A stretch of 64,000 nt of DNA from JAVBMU01 sp031552185 (lineage in GTDB: Bacteria > Actinomycetota > Actinomycetes > Actinomycetales > Cellulomonadaceae), in the NCBI GenBank assembly GCA_031552185.1, contig JAVBMU010000033.1, positions 18,177-82,176 of the forward strand, in the 5' to 3' direction. The notes under the pieces are model-generated. The model made no database searches, was not told the DNA's origin, and saw only the letters and a list, made by a program, of their open reading frames with translations. Shown here piece by piece: positions 44,325 to 52,205 of the stretch. The first letter of the stretch is position 1, and each line of letters starts with the position of its first letter. The translations under genes were made by a program, and so were the position numbers.

Positions 44325-46031
44325 ATGACGGACGTGATGAAGACCGCGCCGCCTCGACGCATCGTCGTCGTGGGCGGGGTTGCCGCGGGGATGAGCGCGG
44401 CGGCGCGGGCGCGCCGCCTGGATGAGTCGGCCCGGATCACCGTGCTCGAGCGGGGCGAATACCCCTCGTTCGCAAACTGCGGCCTGCCGTACTACGTGGG
44501 TGGCGAGATCGCCTCAGCCGGCTCCCTGCTGGTGCAGACACCCGAGTCGCTGCGCGCCGCGCTGAACCTGGATGTGCGCGTGCGCCACGACGTCGTCGCC
44601 CTGGACCCGGCCGCCCGGACGGTCACCTTCCGGTGCAACGACGGCGTTGGAACGCTCGCCTACGACGCGTTGGTCCTCGCCCCGGGGGCGCGGGCCGTGG
44701 TCCCGCCGATCCCGGGCGTGGACTCGCCGCGGGTGTGGACGCTGCGCACCGTCGACGACGCCGTCGGGCTGCGGGACCGGGTCGAGGCCGGCGCGCGCCG
44801 CGCTGTCGTGCTCGGCGGCGGCTTCATCGGGGTGGAGGCGGCCGAGGCGTTGCGCGGCCGGGGTCTCGAGGTCGACGTCGTCGACGTCGCGCCGCGCGTC
44901 CTGCCGGGCCTGGAACCGGAGATCGCCGCGGCGGTGACGGCCGAATTGCACCGGCTGGGCGTCGGAGTCCGCACGGCGGTCGCGGCGAAGGCGATCGAAC
45001 CGGGCGCGGAGCGCGACGAGGTCGTGCTCGCCGACGGCGCTCGGCTCGCGGCGGACCTGATTGTCCTCAGCGTCGGCGTCCGCCCGGACACCGCGGTGTT
45101 CGAGGCCGCCGGCGTCGCCTGCGACCGGGGCGCGATCCTGGTCGACGAACACGGGCGGACCAATGTCCCGGGCGTGTGGGCGGCGGGCGACGCCACCGCG
45201 AGTGTCGACGCCGTGACCGGCGTCGCCGCGCCGGTGCCGTTGGCCGGGCCGGCGAATCGGGCCGGGCGGCTGGTCGCCGACGACATCCTTCGGCCCGACG
45301 CCGCCCGCCCGCGCCCGCCGGCGCTCGGCACGGCAATCGTCCGGGTCGGTGAGCTGACCGCCGCGACCACGGGCGCCAATCGCGCGGCGCTGACGGCCGC
45401 CGGCGTGCCGTTCGAGACGCTGCACCTGCACCCCCAGCAGCACGCGGGGTATTTCCCCGGGGCCGCGCGAATGCACCTGGTGGTGCACGTGGGCGCGGAC
45501 GGCCGGTTGCTCGGCGCGCAGGCCGCCGGGCCCGCGGGCGTGGACAAGCGGATTGACGTGCTCGCCACCGCGATCCGGTTCGGCGCCGCAGCCGCGGACC
45601 TCGTCGACCTCGATCTCGGCTACGCCCCGCCCTACGGATCCGCGAAGGACCCGGTGAACCTGGTCGGGATGATGGCCCAGAATCTGGCCGACGGGACGCT
45701 GCGGCTCTGGTACGCCGACGACGTCGACGCCGTGCTCGCCGCCACGCTCGTGTTGGATGTCCGTTCGGCGGCGGAATTCGCCGGCGGACACGTGCCGGGC
45801 GCGCTGAACATTCCGCACACCGAGTTGCGGGCGCGCCTCGACGAGGTGCGCGCCGCCGCGGCCGGGCGGCCCGTTCGAGTGATGTGCGCCTCCGGCGTGC
45901 GGTCCTACGTTGCGCACCGGGTGCTCGACGGAGCCGGTTTCGACTCGGCGACGCTGTCCGGCGGGGCGCTCACCCTGGCCGCGGTCCTGGGCGAGCGGGC
46001 GCGCGAACTGTACGTGTCGGGGACGGACTGA
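44325..46031 (+). CDS. CoA-disulfide reductase-type flavoprotein with C-terminal rhodanese
   Basis: The 568-residue protein opens with an FAD-binding motif VVVGGVAAGMSAAARARR and the redox-active single Cys in SFANCGLPYYVGG near residue 52. An NAD(P)H motif VLGGGFIGVEAAEALRGRG follows near 163. The last about 110 residues form a rhodanese domain with DVRSAAEFAGGHVPGALNIPH and the active-site loop CASGVRS (Cys near 521). Enzymes of this CoADR-RHD type reduce CoA disulfides, persulfides or polysulfides. The CstR-like operator upstream and the repressor gene overlapping its stop point to persulfide or sulfide detoxification. The in-frame GTG/ATG choice at the start is supported by FAD-motif distance. 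Confidence 0.88.
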   Translation: MTDVMKTAPPRRIVVVGGVAAGMSAAARARRLDESARITVLERGEYPSFANCGLPYYVGGEIASAGSLLVQTPESLRAALNLDVRVRHDVVALDPAARTVTFRCNDGVGTLAYDALVLAPGARAVVPPIPGVDSPRVWTLRTVDDAVGLRDRVEAGARRAVVLGGGFIGVEAAEALRGRGLEVDVVDVAPRVLPGLEPEIAAAVTAELHRLGVGVRTAVAAKAIEPGAERDEVVLADGARLAADLIVLSVGVRPDTAVFEAAGVACDRGAILVDEHGRTNVPGVWAAGDATASVDAVTGVAAPVPLAGPANRAGRLVADDILRPDAARPRPPALGTAIVRVGELTAATTGANRAALTAAGVPFETLHLHPQQHAGYFPGAARMHLVVHVGADGRLLGAQAAGPAGVDKRIDVLATAIRFGAAAADLVDLDLGYAPPYGSAKDPVNLVGMMAQNLADGTLRLWYADDVDAVLAATLVLDVRSAAEFAGGHVPGALNIPHTELRARLDEVRAAAAGRPVRVMCASGVRSYVAHRVLDGAGFDSATLSGGALTLAAVLGERARELYVSGTD

Positions 46032-46345
46032 TGGCCGCCGAGCCGCTGGCCGCCGAGCCGCTGACCCGGGATCCGGCGGCCCAGCGCCGGATCGTCAATC
46101 GGCTGAAGCGCGCCTCCGGGCAACTGAACGCCCTCGTCGCGGCGATCGAGGCCGGTGCGCCCTGCCGCGACGTCGTCACTCAACTGTCCGCCGTGTCCGC
46201 GGCCCTGGATCGGGCCGGCTACCAGATCGTGGCAAGCGCGATGCGTTCCTGCCTCGCGGAGCCGGCCGAAGGCGCCGGAAGAGCCGGCGCCGACGGCGTC
46301 CTGACCCCCGACGAACTCGAGAAGCTTTTCCTGATGCTGGCCTGA
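46031..46345 (+). CDS. CsoR/CstR-family repressor, probably persulfide-sensing
   Basis: The 104-residue DUF156 protein has RRIVNRLKRASGQLNALV, Cys45 (GAPCRDVV) and Cys74 (MRSCL). The 29-residue Cys spacing equals that of known members, but the third copper ligand, a His four residues before the second Cys in CsoR, is Ala70 here. Two Cys without the His is the pattern of CstR, which senses persulfides by forming di- or trisulfide bridges. Together with the rhodanese-fused partner gene, this makes sulfur sensing more likely than copper sensing. The ATG overlaps the previous stop by 1 bp; it is in one operon under its own operator. Confidence 0.85.
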   Translation: MAAEPLAAEPLTRDPAAQRRIVNRLKRASGQLNALVAAIEAGAPCRDVVTQLSAVSAALDRAGYQIVASAMRSCLAEPAEGAGRAGADGVLTPDELEKLFLMLA

Positions 46346-46364
46346 CGGCCGGAACGGAGTTTTC

Positions 46365-46535
46365 ATGTGCAAGCGGATCACCTGCGCCCAATGCGGCCTG
46401 GCGACCTGGACCGGCTGCGGCAACCACGTCGAGGAGGCGTTGCGCGGCGTCCCGGCCGACCGACGCTGCCCGGGTCACGATGACGAACAGCCGCGCGCCG
46501 GCTGGCGGGATCTGTTCCGGTTGGGCCGGGGTTGA
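46365..46535 (+). CDS. Small Cys-rich protein (about 56 aa)
   Basis: A 56-residue frame begins MCKRITCAQCGLATWTGCGNHVEEAL and ends after RRCPGH and a Trp/Arg-rich tail. Five Cys in CKRITCAQCG, WTGCGNH and RCPGH plus two His could bind zinc or another metal. Such small MCKRITC-type proteins are widespread in actinobacteria and other bacteria, with unknown function. A GGAACGGAG ribosome binding site sits 5 bp upstream, and it follows the CstR-like gene by 19 bp, so it may be the third member of that operon. Confidence 0.8.
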   Translation: MCKRITCAQCGLATWTGCGNHVEEALRGVPADRRCPGHDDEQPRAGWRDLFRLGRG

Positions 46536-46654
46536 GATCCGGCCACCGGGGGCTGTCACACTGGGATATCCAGCGCAAGGGTCCGATGGGCGACACCCGC
46601 CGGCCGGGCGACACCGGCTCGCCGGAGGGGTCGCCGGATTTCCGAGGGGGAGCG

Positions 46655-46951
46655 GTGGTGCGGATCTCCGCAGTGACGGTCCGGCAGGAGCCGGCGCGCT
46701 ATCTCGTGGGCGTGCGCCGGACCATCGACTTCAGCAACCAGTTCGCCTCCTTCGTGGCGTCTGCCTTGGCGGGTCGTCACGGCGATCGATCAGGGGCCGT
46801 ACGAGCAGCAGGACCCGACGTTGGCCGACATTTTCAGTGGGTCGCCGAGCACGGCTACACGCCGGCCGGCCCCATTTCGTACTGCTACCTGAACGACACG
46901 GAGCGTCCACCGGCCCACTACCTCACCGAGATGTCCGTGCCGGTCGAGTGA
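46655..46951 (+). pseudogene. GyrI/AraC effector-binding-like protein with compensated frameshifts
   Basis: The frame starts RISAVTVRQEPARYLVGVRR and ends WVAEHGYTPAGPISYCYLND, then HYLTEMSVPVE. Both ends match GyrI-like small-molecule-binding proteins. The middle (about 46780-46830) is Arg/Gly-rich and unrelated to the family. Read one base further on, the same bases give VVTAIDQGPYEQQDPTLADIFS, exactly the missing GPYE core. So one extra base near 46775 and one lost base near 46833 shift the frame and restore it. It is either a pseudogene, an altered protein or a sequencing artefact. Start GTG 46655 or 46658 after GAGGGGGAGC. Confidence 0.6.
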
Positions 46952-47009
46952 CGGAGGTCGAGCGAGGCCGGCGGGATCGCGCCGCGGGGGATCGCTCGGC
47001 GCGAAGCCC

Positions 47010-47402
47010 TCATCCGGGTGCGCCGGCCGAGCGGTCGAAGTCGGCTCGGGCACCGGCGATGGCGGGCATGTGCTCGATCGCCCAGTCTTCCAGCGCCTTC
47101 AGTGGTGCCCGCAGGGTGTGCCCGGCCGTGGTGAGTTCGTACTCGACGCGCGGGGGAATCTGCGGATACAGCGTCCGGGTCACCAGGCCGTCGCGCTCGA
47201 GGGCGCGCAGGGTCTGGGTGAGCATCTTCTGGGAGATGCCGTCGATTCGGTGGGCGAGGGCGCCGAACCGAAGCGGACCGGCCGCGAGCGCGCCGATCAC
47301 CAGCACCGTCCAGCGGTCGCCGATGCGATCCAGGAGTTGCCTGGTGGGGCAGTGGCGGTCATACGGATCCCAGCACGGCTGGTCGGACTGCTTCTGGTTC
47401 AT
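47010..47402 (-). CDS. HxlR-family transcriptional regulator
   Basis: The 130-residue winged-helix protein has CWDPYDRHCPTRQLLDRIGDRWTVLVIGAL near the N-terminus. It continues LRFGALAHRIDGISQKMLTQTLRALERDGLV and IPPRVEYELTTAGHTL, a classic HxlR domain. The two Cys (near residues 9 and 17) may be redox-active, as in some family members. The ATG at 47402 has GGAGGATCGG upstream on the minus strand. The 200-bp divergent region to the oxidoreductase should contain its operator. Confidence 0.92.
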   Translation of the reverse strand: MNQKQSDQPCWDPYDRHCPTRQLLDRIGDRWTVLVIGALAAGPLRFGALAHRIDGISQKMLTQTLRALERDGLVTRTLYPQIPPRVEYELTTAGHTLRAPLKALEDWAIEHMPAIAGARADFDRSAGAPG

Positions 47403-47602
47403 CCGATCCTCCCTCCCCAACGCATCGACGGCGGTCACCACCTGCCCGACGGCGGTCGGTCCGATGGGGTTACCGCTCCGGCAGTTGGCCGCCGCTTGGC
47501 CGGTCGGTTACCGGAAAGTGCCTACTTCCCCTAGAATTGCTCCTCTCCTACGGTAAGTGATGGATGGCTTCGAGGGGAAGCCCCGCGATGGAGGAGGAGA
47601 AC

Positions 47603-48247
47603 ATGGCACGGATCAGCGTGATCGGCGGGACCGGGTACGCGGGGGGTGCGATCGTGCGGGCGGCGGCCGGGCGCGGGCACGAGGTCACGGCAATGGCGCG
47701 GACCGCGCCGGCCGAGCCAGTCGAGGGCGTGCGCTACCTGCAAGGTGACGCCCGCGATGAGTCGGCGGTCAAGGCGGTGATCGACGGCGCGGACGTCGTC
47801 GTTCACGCCCTCGCCCCGCGCGGCGACCTGGCCGGCCGCCTGCCCGAGGTCGCCGCGAACGTGGCCCGGATGGTGCGGGACGCAGGCGGCCGCCTGGGCG
47901 TCGTCGGCGGAGCGGGCTCCTTGCGCGTTCCGGGCACGCAGATCCTGGTGATGCACACCCCCGACTTTCCCGCGGAGTTCAGGGCGGAGGCCGCCGAGAT
48001 GGGGACGATCCTCGCGGACCTGCGCGCCTCGGACGAGTCGCTGGACTGGTTCTTCGTCAGCCCGGCGGGCACCTTCGGACCGTGGGCGGCGGGGGAGCAC
48101 ACGGGCACCTTCCGCCTCGGCGGGGACGAACTCCTGGCCGACGCGGCCGGCAACTCGTTCATTTCCGGCGCGGACTTCGCGCACGCTTTCGTCGACGAGA
48201 TCGAGCGGCCCACGCACCGCCGGGAGCGGTTCACCGTCGCCTACTGA
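47603..48247 (+). CDS. NAD(P)H-binding SDR-like oxidoreductase
   Basis: The 214-residue protein begins MARISVIGGTGYAGGAIVRAAAGRGHEV, with the atypical-SDR dinucleotide motif GGTGYAGG. It has DARDESAVKAVIDGADVVVHAL and a C-terminal FAHAFVDEIERPTH typical of NmrA/NAD(P)H-binding family members. ATG 47603 follows GGAGGAGGAGAAC; the longer frame from 47564 is unlikely. The divergent HxlR gene suggests it is induced by an electrophile or oxidant; the substrate is unknown. Confidence 0.85.
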   Translation: MARISVIGGTGYAGGAIVRAAAGRGHEVTAMARTAPAEPVEGVRYLQGDARDESAVKAVIDGADVVVHALAPRGDLAGRLPEVAANVARMVRDAGGRLGVVGGAGSLRVPGTQILVMHTPDFPAEFRAEAAEMGTILADLRASDESLDWFFVSPAGTFGPWAAGEHTGTFRLGGDELLADAAGNSFISGADFAHAFVDEIERPTHRRERFTVAY

Positions 48248-48272
48248 CGGCCGCCGAGAGCTCCGCCGAGAG

Positions 48273-48710
48273 CTACGCGGTGCCCATTGCCTCCATGGCA
48301 TTCGTCCCGTCGGAGAGCACGGGCGAGATCATGCCGAAGACGTTGTTGTCCGGGTCGTGCAGGTACGCGATCCGCCCGACGCCGGGCATGTCGTCCGGAG
48401 CGATGGCGACGGTGCCGCCAAGGTCCAGGCCGCGGGCGAAGAGGCCGTCGACATCCTCGACGCCGACGACGATGTTGCAGCCCTGGATCGGCGCCCCTGC
48501 TTCGGGCGCGGGCCCCGGCCGCCGGGTCAGGCCGCCGTTGATGCCCTGGCCCGGCGCATTCATCTGGATCGACCCGTCGCCGGTCTCGATCGACCAGTAG
48601 TCCATCTCGCCGTACCGGGAGAAGGTCCAGCCGAACAGACCCGAGTAGAAGTCGATGAGTCGCTGCGGTTCGGTGGCGTGGATCTCGAAGTGGACGACAA
48701 GGGAAGCCAT
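48273..48710 (-). CDS. VOC (glyoxalase/bleomycin-resistance fold) protein
   Basis: The 145-residue protein begins MASLVVHFEIHATEPQRLIDFYSGLFGWTF and later has DYWSIETGDGSIQMN, VGVEDVDGLFARGLDLGG and IAYLHDPDNNVFGMISP. Those are the two beta-alpha-beta-beta-beta modules of VOC proteins. His7 and Glu9 in the first strand and Gly-Asn-Val-Phe-Gly in the last match the family. Its reaction is not evident. It converges on the SDR gene with 25 bp between stops. Start at ATG 48708-48710 with GAGGAG upstream. Confidence 0.88.
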   Translation of the reverse strand: MASLVVHFEIHATEPQRLIDFYSGLFGWTFSRYGEMDYWSIETGDGSIQMNAPGQGINGGLTRRPGPAPEAGAPIQGCNIVVGVEDVDGLFARGLDLGGTVAIAPDDMPGVGRIAYLHDPDNNVFGMISPVLSDGTNAMEAMGTA

Positions 48711-49075
48711 GTCACTCCTCGGGTCGGATTCGGTGCCGCTGGGGCAGGCAGTTGCCTGCCCCAGCCACGCTACCCGCGGTTGTGGTCCGGCTGCGGCCGG
48801 GAGGGTCGCAGCCGGACCGAAGTGCTCAAGAAGCGTCCCATACGCGGCGGAAAAGGTAGATGCCGAGGATAGCGCCTGGACTATCGGGTCGTTGTCACCC
48901 CCCCGGACGAGGGATTCCGGGGGCGCGGCGAACGTACGGCCCCGCGGCGCGCGTCGACCGATTGTCCGCATCAGCACGCGAAAGATCTGCGCTGAACGCT
49001 TGCTTCGCCAAAGCTCACTGCGGATACGGTCGATGACAGATGGCCCCGCCGGACGGTCCCCAGGGAGGGATAGAC
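48711..49075. other. Divergent intergenic region
   Basis: About 365 bp between the VOC gene and the XRE-like gene, running outward on both sides. No open frame has protein character, and no clear -10/-35 pair stands out. The sequence becomes AT-richer between about 48960 and 49020 (CGAAAGATCTGCGC, GCTTGCTTCGCC), where the promoter of the XRE-like gene may lie. Confidence 0.4.
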
Positions 49076-49384
49076 ATGCCGCAAGCACCGCGAGAACTGA
49101 CCCCATCGCTGTCGCCCGAACACTCGCTCGGAGCACATTTGCGCCAGTGGCGCACCGCCCGCAAGCTGTCCCAGCGCAAGCTCGGCCTGCTCACCCATCA
49201 CAGCGGGGCCCTGATCGGACGGTTCGAGAAGGCCGAACGTCGCATGAGCGAGCGATCCGCGTCAAGTCTCGACCAGGCGCTGCGGGCAGGCGGACGGATC
49301 ATCTGGGCGTGGTCGGACGCCGACGATTGGCGCGAGTTGCGCGCCGCCGCGGCGGCGGGCGACCGCCGGGCGACGGCGCCCTGA
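49076..49384 (+). CDS. Small XRE-type helix-turn-helix protein
   Basis: The 102-residue protein carries LGAHLRQWRTARKLSQRKLGLLTHHSGAL then IGRFEKAERRMSERSASSLDQAL, a Cro/XRE helix-turn-helix with the expected R-x-x-R-x-L-S-Q-x-x-L spacing and recognition helix. The rest is a short Trp-rich stretch. No effector domain is visible. An AGGGAGGGA ribosome binding site precedes ATG 49076. It lies 40 bp upstream of the MFS gene and might regulate it. Confidence 0.8.
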   Translation: MPQAPRELTPSLSPEHSLGAHLRQWRTARKLSQRKLGLLTHHSGALIGRFEKAERRMSERSASSLDQALRAGGRIIWAWSDADDWRELRAAAAAGDRRATAP

Positions 49385-49424
49385 TCGGGCCCCCGGCGAG
49401 CCGAGCCGGGACTACCGTGGCTGC

Positions 49425-50828
49425 ATGACGGCCGCCCAACGTCGCATCCTGCTGGTCGCCATCCTGGCGTCGTTCGTCGCGTTCCTCGACGGCTCGGTGG
49501 TGACGGTCGCGCTGCCGGCGATCTCCGAGGAACTGACCTCGGGTCCGATCACCGGTCTGCCGTTGCAGCAGTGGGTGGTGGACGCCTACTTCATCTCGCT
49601 CGGTGCGCTCATTCTGTTGGCCGGCTCGATGTCGGATGTCTACGGCCGCCGCCGCATCATCCTGGCGGGCCTGATCGGCTTCGGCGCGGCGTCGGTGCTG
49701 TGCGGGATTGCGCCCACGGGCCTGATCCTGGTGATTGCGCGCGGGCTGCAGGGCTGCGCGGGGGCGCTGCTGGTGCCGAGTTCGCTGGCGATGATCATCT
49801 CGGCCTTCGCCGACAAGGCACAGGGCCGCGCGATCGGCATCTGGACGGCCTGGACGAGCGCGGCGCTGATCGTCGGACCGCTGGTCGGGGGATTGTTTGT
49901 CGACACCGTCTCCTGGCGGTGGGTGTTCTGGATCAACGTGCCGTTCATCGCGGTCACCGTCTGGCTGCTGCGCGGCGTGCGCCCGGCCCAGGTCGAGGAG
50001 GCACCCGCCGGCGCCCGGCCGACCCGGCGGATCGACACCACCGGGGCGGTGCTGACCGCCGTCGGGCTGGCGGGGATCGTCCTCGCGCTGATCGAGCAGG
50101 GCTCGCTCGGGTGGAGCGACCCGCTGGTGTGGGTGCCGTTCGTTGTGGGTGTGCTCGCGGCCGGCGGCTTCGTGGTCTGGGAGACCCGCGCACCGGACCC
50201 GATGCTGCCCCTGGGTCTGTTCCGGATCCGGAATTTCGCCTGGGGAAACGTCGCGACGGCGGCGATCTACGGCGCGTTGTACTTCGGGGGCTTCATCGTG
50301 ACGCTCTTCCTGCAGGAGGTCGGCGGCTACACCGCCATGCAGGCCGGGCTCGCCCAGATTCCGGTCACGCTCCTCCTGCTGGCGTTGTCCACGCGCTTCG
50401 GGGCGTTGTCGGCCCGATTCGGGCCGCGGATCTTCATGACCGTCGGCCCCGTCCTCGGCGGCCTGGGATACCTGCTGATGCTGACGACGACGTCGGAGGC
50501 CCGGTACCTGACCCAGGTGTTGCCCGGGCTGATTCTCTTCGGACTCGGGTTGGCGATCACAGTCGCCCCGCTCACCTCGGCGATCCTCGGTTCGATTCCG
50601 CCCGACGACGCCGGTATCGGTTCGGCGGTGAACAACGCGGTGTCGCGCGTAGCCGGGCTGGTGGTGATCGCCTGCGCGGGCGTGATCGTGGGCGAGCACC
50701 TCAACCTGGCCGGCTTCCACCAAGCCCTGTGGGTGACCGGTGGCCTGTTGATCCTCGGCGGCATCATCAGTTGGGTCGGCATTCGCAACGAACTGGCCCG
50801 CGACGTAGCGCCGTCCGGCTCCACGTAG
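49425..50828 (+). CDS. MFS transporter, DHA2-type (14-helix) multidrug exporter
   Basis: The 467-residue membrane protein begins QRRILLVAILASFVAFLDGSVVTVALP, the motif D1 region of DHA2 exporters. It shows QQWVVDAYFISLGALILLAGSMSDVYGRRR, the MFS motif A (GSMSDVYGRR), and RGLQGCAGALLVPSSLAMI in motif C. Around 14 hydrophobic helices are visible. Such proteins exchange protons for drugs or dyes. It is followed by a strong hairpin. The XRE-like gene immediately upstream may control it. Confidence 0.92.
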   Translation: MTAAQRRILLVAILASFVAFLDGSVVTVALPAISEELTSGPITGLPLQQWVVDAYFISLGALILLAGSMSDVYGRRRIILAGLIGFGAASVLCGIAPTGLILVIARGLQGCAGALLVPSSLAMIISAFADKAQGRAIGIWTAWTSAALIVGPLVGGLFVDTVSWRWVFWINVPFIAVTVWLLRGVRPAQVEEAPAGARPTRRIDTTGAVLTAVGLAGIVLALIEQGSLGWSDPLVWVPFVVGVLAAGGFVVWETRAPDPMLPLGLFRIRNFAWGNVATAAIYGALYFGGFIVTLFLQEVGGYTAMQAGLAQIPVTLLLLALSTRFGALSARFGPRIFMTVGPVLGGLGYLLMLTTTSEARYLTQVLPGLILFGLGLAITVAPLTSAILGSIPPDDAGIGSAVNNAVSRVAGLVVIACAGVIVGEHLNLAGFHQALWVTGGLLILGGIISWVGIRNELARDVAPSGST

Positions 50829-50876
50829 ATCCGTTCGGGCGGCTTCCGGGGCCGTGCGCGACCGGACGGATCTACG
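50824..50876. terminator. Bidirectional hairpin terminator between MFS and M24 genes
   Basis: CGTAGATCCGTTCGG (50824-50838) pairs with CCGGACGGATCTACG (50862-50876) over 15 positions, with one G-T pair. The 23-bp interior can itself form a small GC stem. It sits between the convergent MFS stop and the peptidase stop. Confidence 0.75.
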
Positions 50877-50886
50877 CCGGCGGGGG

Positions 50887-52008
50887 CTACTGGACGATCC
50901 GGATCTCGCGCGGGGCGTTGTTGAGCCGGCGGGCGCCCGGTTCGCCGTCGGGGAAGGCCGCGACGATGTCCTCGATCCGGACCCCGAATTGCCCGGGCAG
51001 GTAGATGCCGGGCTCGACCGAGAAGCACATCCCGGCGACGATCGGCGTCGTCTCGCCCTCGACCATGTACGGCGGCTCGTGGACCGTCATGCCGATCCCG
51101 TGGCCGGTGCGGTGGATGAAGTGCTCGCCGAACCCGGCGTCGGTGATGACGGCGCGGGCGGCCCGGTCGACGTCCTGGCAGGTCGCGCCCGGGCGCACGG
51201 CGTCGACCCCCGCCTGTTGGGCCGCGCGCACGACGTCGTGGACCTCGCGTTCGCGCGGCGTGACGTCGGCGCCGACATGCACGGTGCGCGTCATGTCGGA
51301 GCCGTACCCGTCGCGCAGACCGCCGAAGTCGAGCACCACGAGGTCGCCCTCCTCGATCACCCGGTCGCCGGAGTCGTGGTGGGGGTTCGCGCCGTTCGGG
51401 CCGGAGCCGACGATGGTGAAGTCGGCCGTCTCGTGGCCGTGGGCGCGGATCAGGTCGGCCAGGTCGGCGGCGACCTCGCGCTCGCGCCGGCCGGCGAACC
51501 GCACGCCGAGGACGTCGGCGAAGGCGGCGTCGTCGGCGGCGCCGGCGGCGGCGAGTCGTTCGATCTCGGCCGCGTCCTTGACCGCGCGCAGCATGGGCAA
51601 CGCGTCGGTCATCGCGGTGAGCGTCGCGGCGGGCAGCGCGCGCTGCAGGCCGAGGGCGTGCAGCGCCCAGGCGTTGTCGGAGATCGCGTAGCGGCCCGCC
51701 GGATCGAGGAGGCGGGCGGCCGTGGCAAACTCGTCCTCGCCGTCGGTCCAAGTCACGATCTCGAGGTCGGCCCGGGACGCGCGTACGACGTCGGGCCGCT
51801 CCAGGACGGGGACCACCATGTCGGCGACGCCGTCCGCCCGGATCGCGAGCAGGGTCAGTCGCTCAGTGAGGGCGGTGGGGGCGTAGCCGGTGAAGTACGC
51901 AAGGTCCGGACCGGGGGTGATGAGCACCCCGCCGAGGCCGGCCTCGCCGGCCGCGCGGGCGGCCTCAGCGATCCGGCCGGCGTAGACGGCGGCTGCGAAA
52001 GGCTTCAT
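50887..52008 (-). CDS. M24 family metallopeptidase (Xaa-Pro aminopeptidase-like)
   Basis: The 373-residue protein has an N-terminal creatinase-like domain (about residues 1-150) and a pita-bread C-terminal domain. Its dinuclear metal ligands are visible: two Asp in VVLDFGGLRDGYGSDMTRT, His in HRTGHGIGMTVHEPPYM, and Glu in FSVEPGIYLPG and GVRIEDIV. It probably removes N-terminal residues next to proline. The start chosen is ATG 52006-52008; a longer frame adds 53 residues of unlike composition. Confidence 0.9.
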   Translation of the reverse strand: MKPFAAAVYAGRIAEAARAAGEAGLGGVLITPGPDLAYFTGYAPTALTERLTLLAIRADGVADMVVPVLERPDVVRASRADLEIVTWTDGEDEFATAARLLDPAGRYAISDNAWALHALGLQRALPAATLTAMTDALPMLRAVKDAAEIERLAAAGAADDAAFADVLGVRFAGRREREVAADLADLIRAHGHETADFTIVGSGPNGANPHHDSGDRVIEEGDLVVLDFGGLRDGYGSDMTRTVHVGADVTPREREVHDVVRAAQQAGVDAVRPGATCQDVDRAARAVITDAGFGEHFIHRTGHGIGMTVHEPPYMVEGETTPIVAGMCFSVEPGIYLPGQFGVRIEDIVAAFPDGEPGARRLNNAPREIRIVQ

Positions 52009-52205
52009 GCCACTAGCCTGGCACGGGATTTCTTCCGCCGTCTGTTGCGAAGGCAACATGGACCCAAAATTGGTACCATCGAACCGGAAAAAAAATGCCG
52101 CGCCGCACCCGTGATGAAGACGTACAAGGCCGGCAAATCGGCCTCGCAGGCGATCCGCAAGCGCCATGCTTCGGTGTCGGACTGCCCGAGAGAAAGGACA
52201 ACCCC
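52009..52205. other. Divergent intergenic region
   Basis: The 197 bp between the peptidase and the beta-helix gene contain AT-rich sequence, including an A8 run at 52089-52097, and a small hairpin GTTGC-GAAG-GCAAC at 52043-52056. The promoters of both genes should lie here. Confidence 0.4.
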
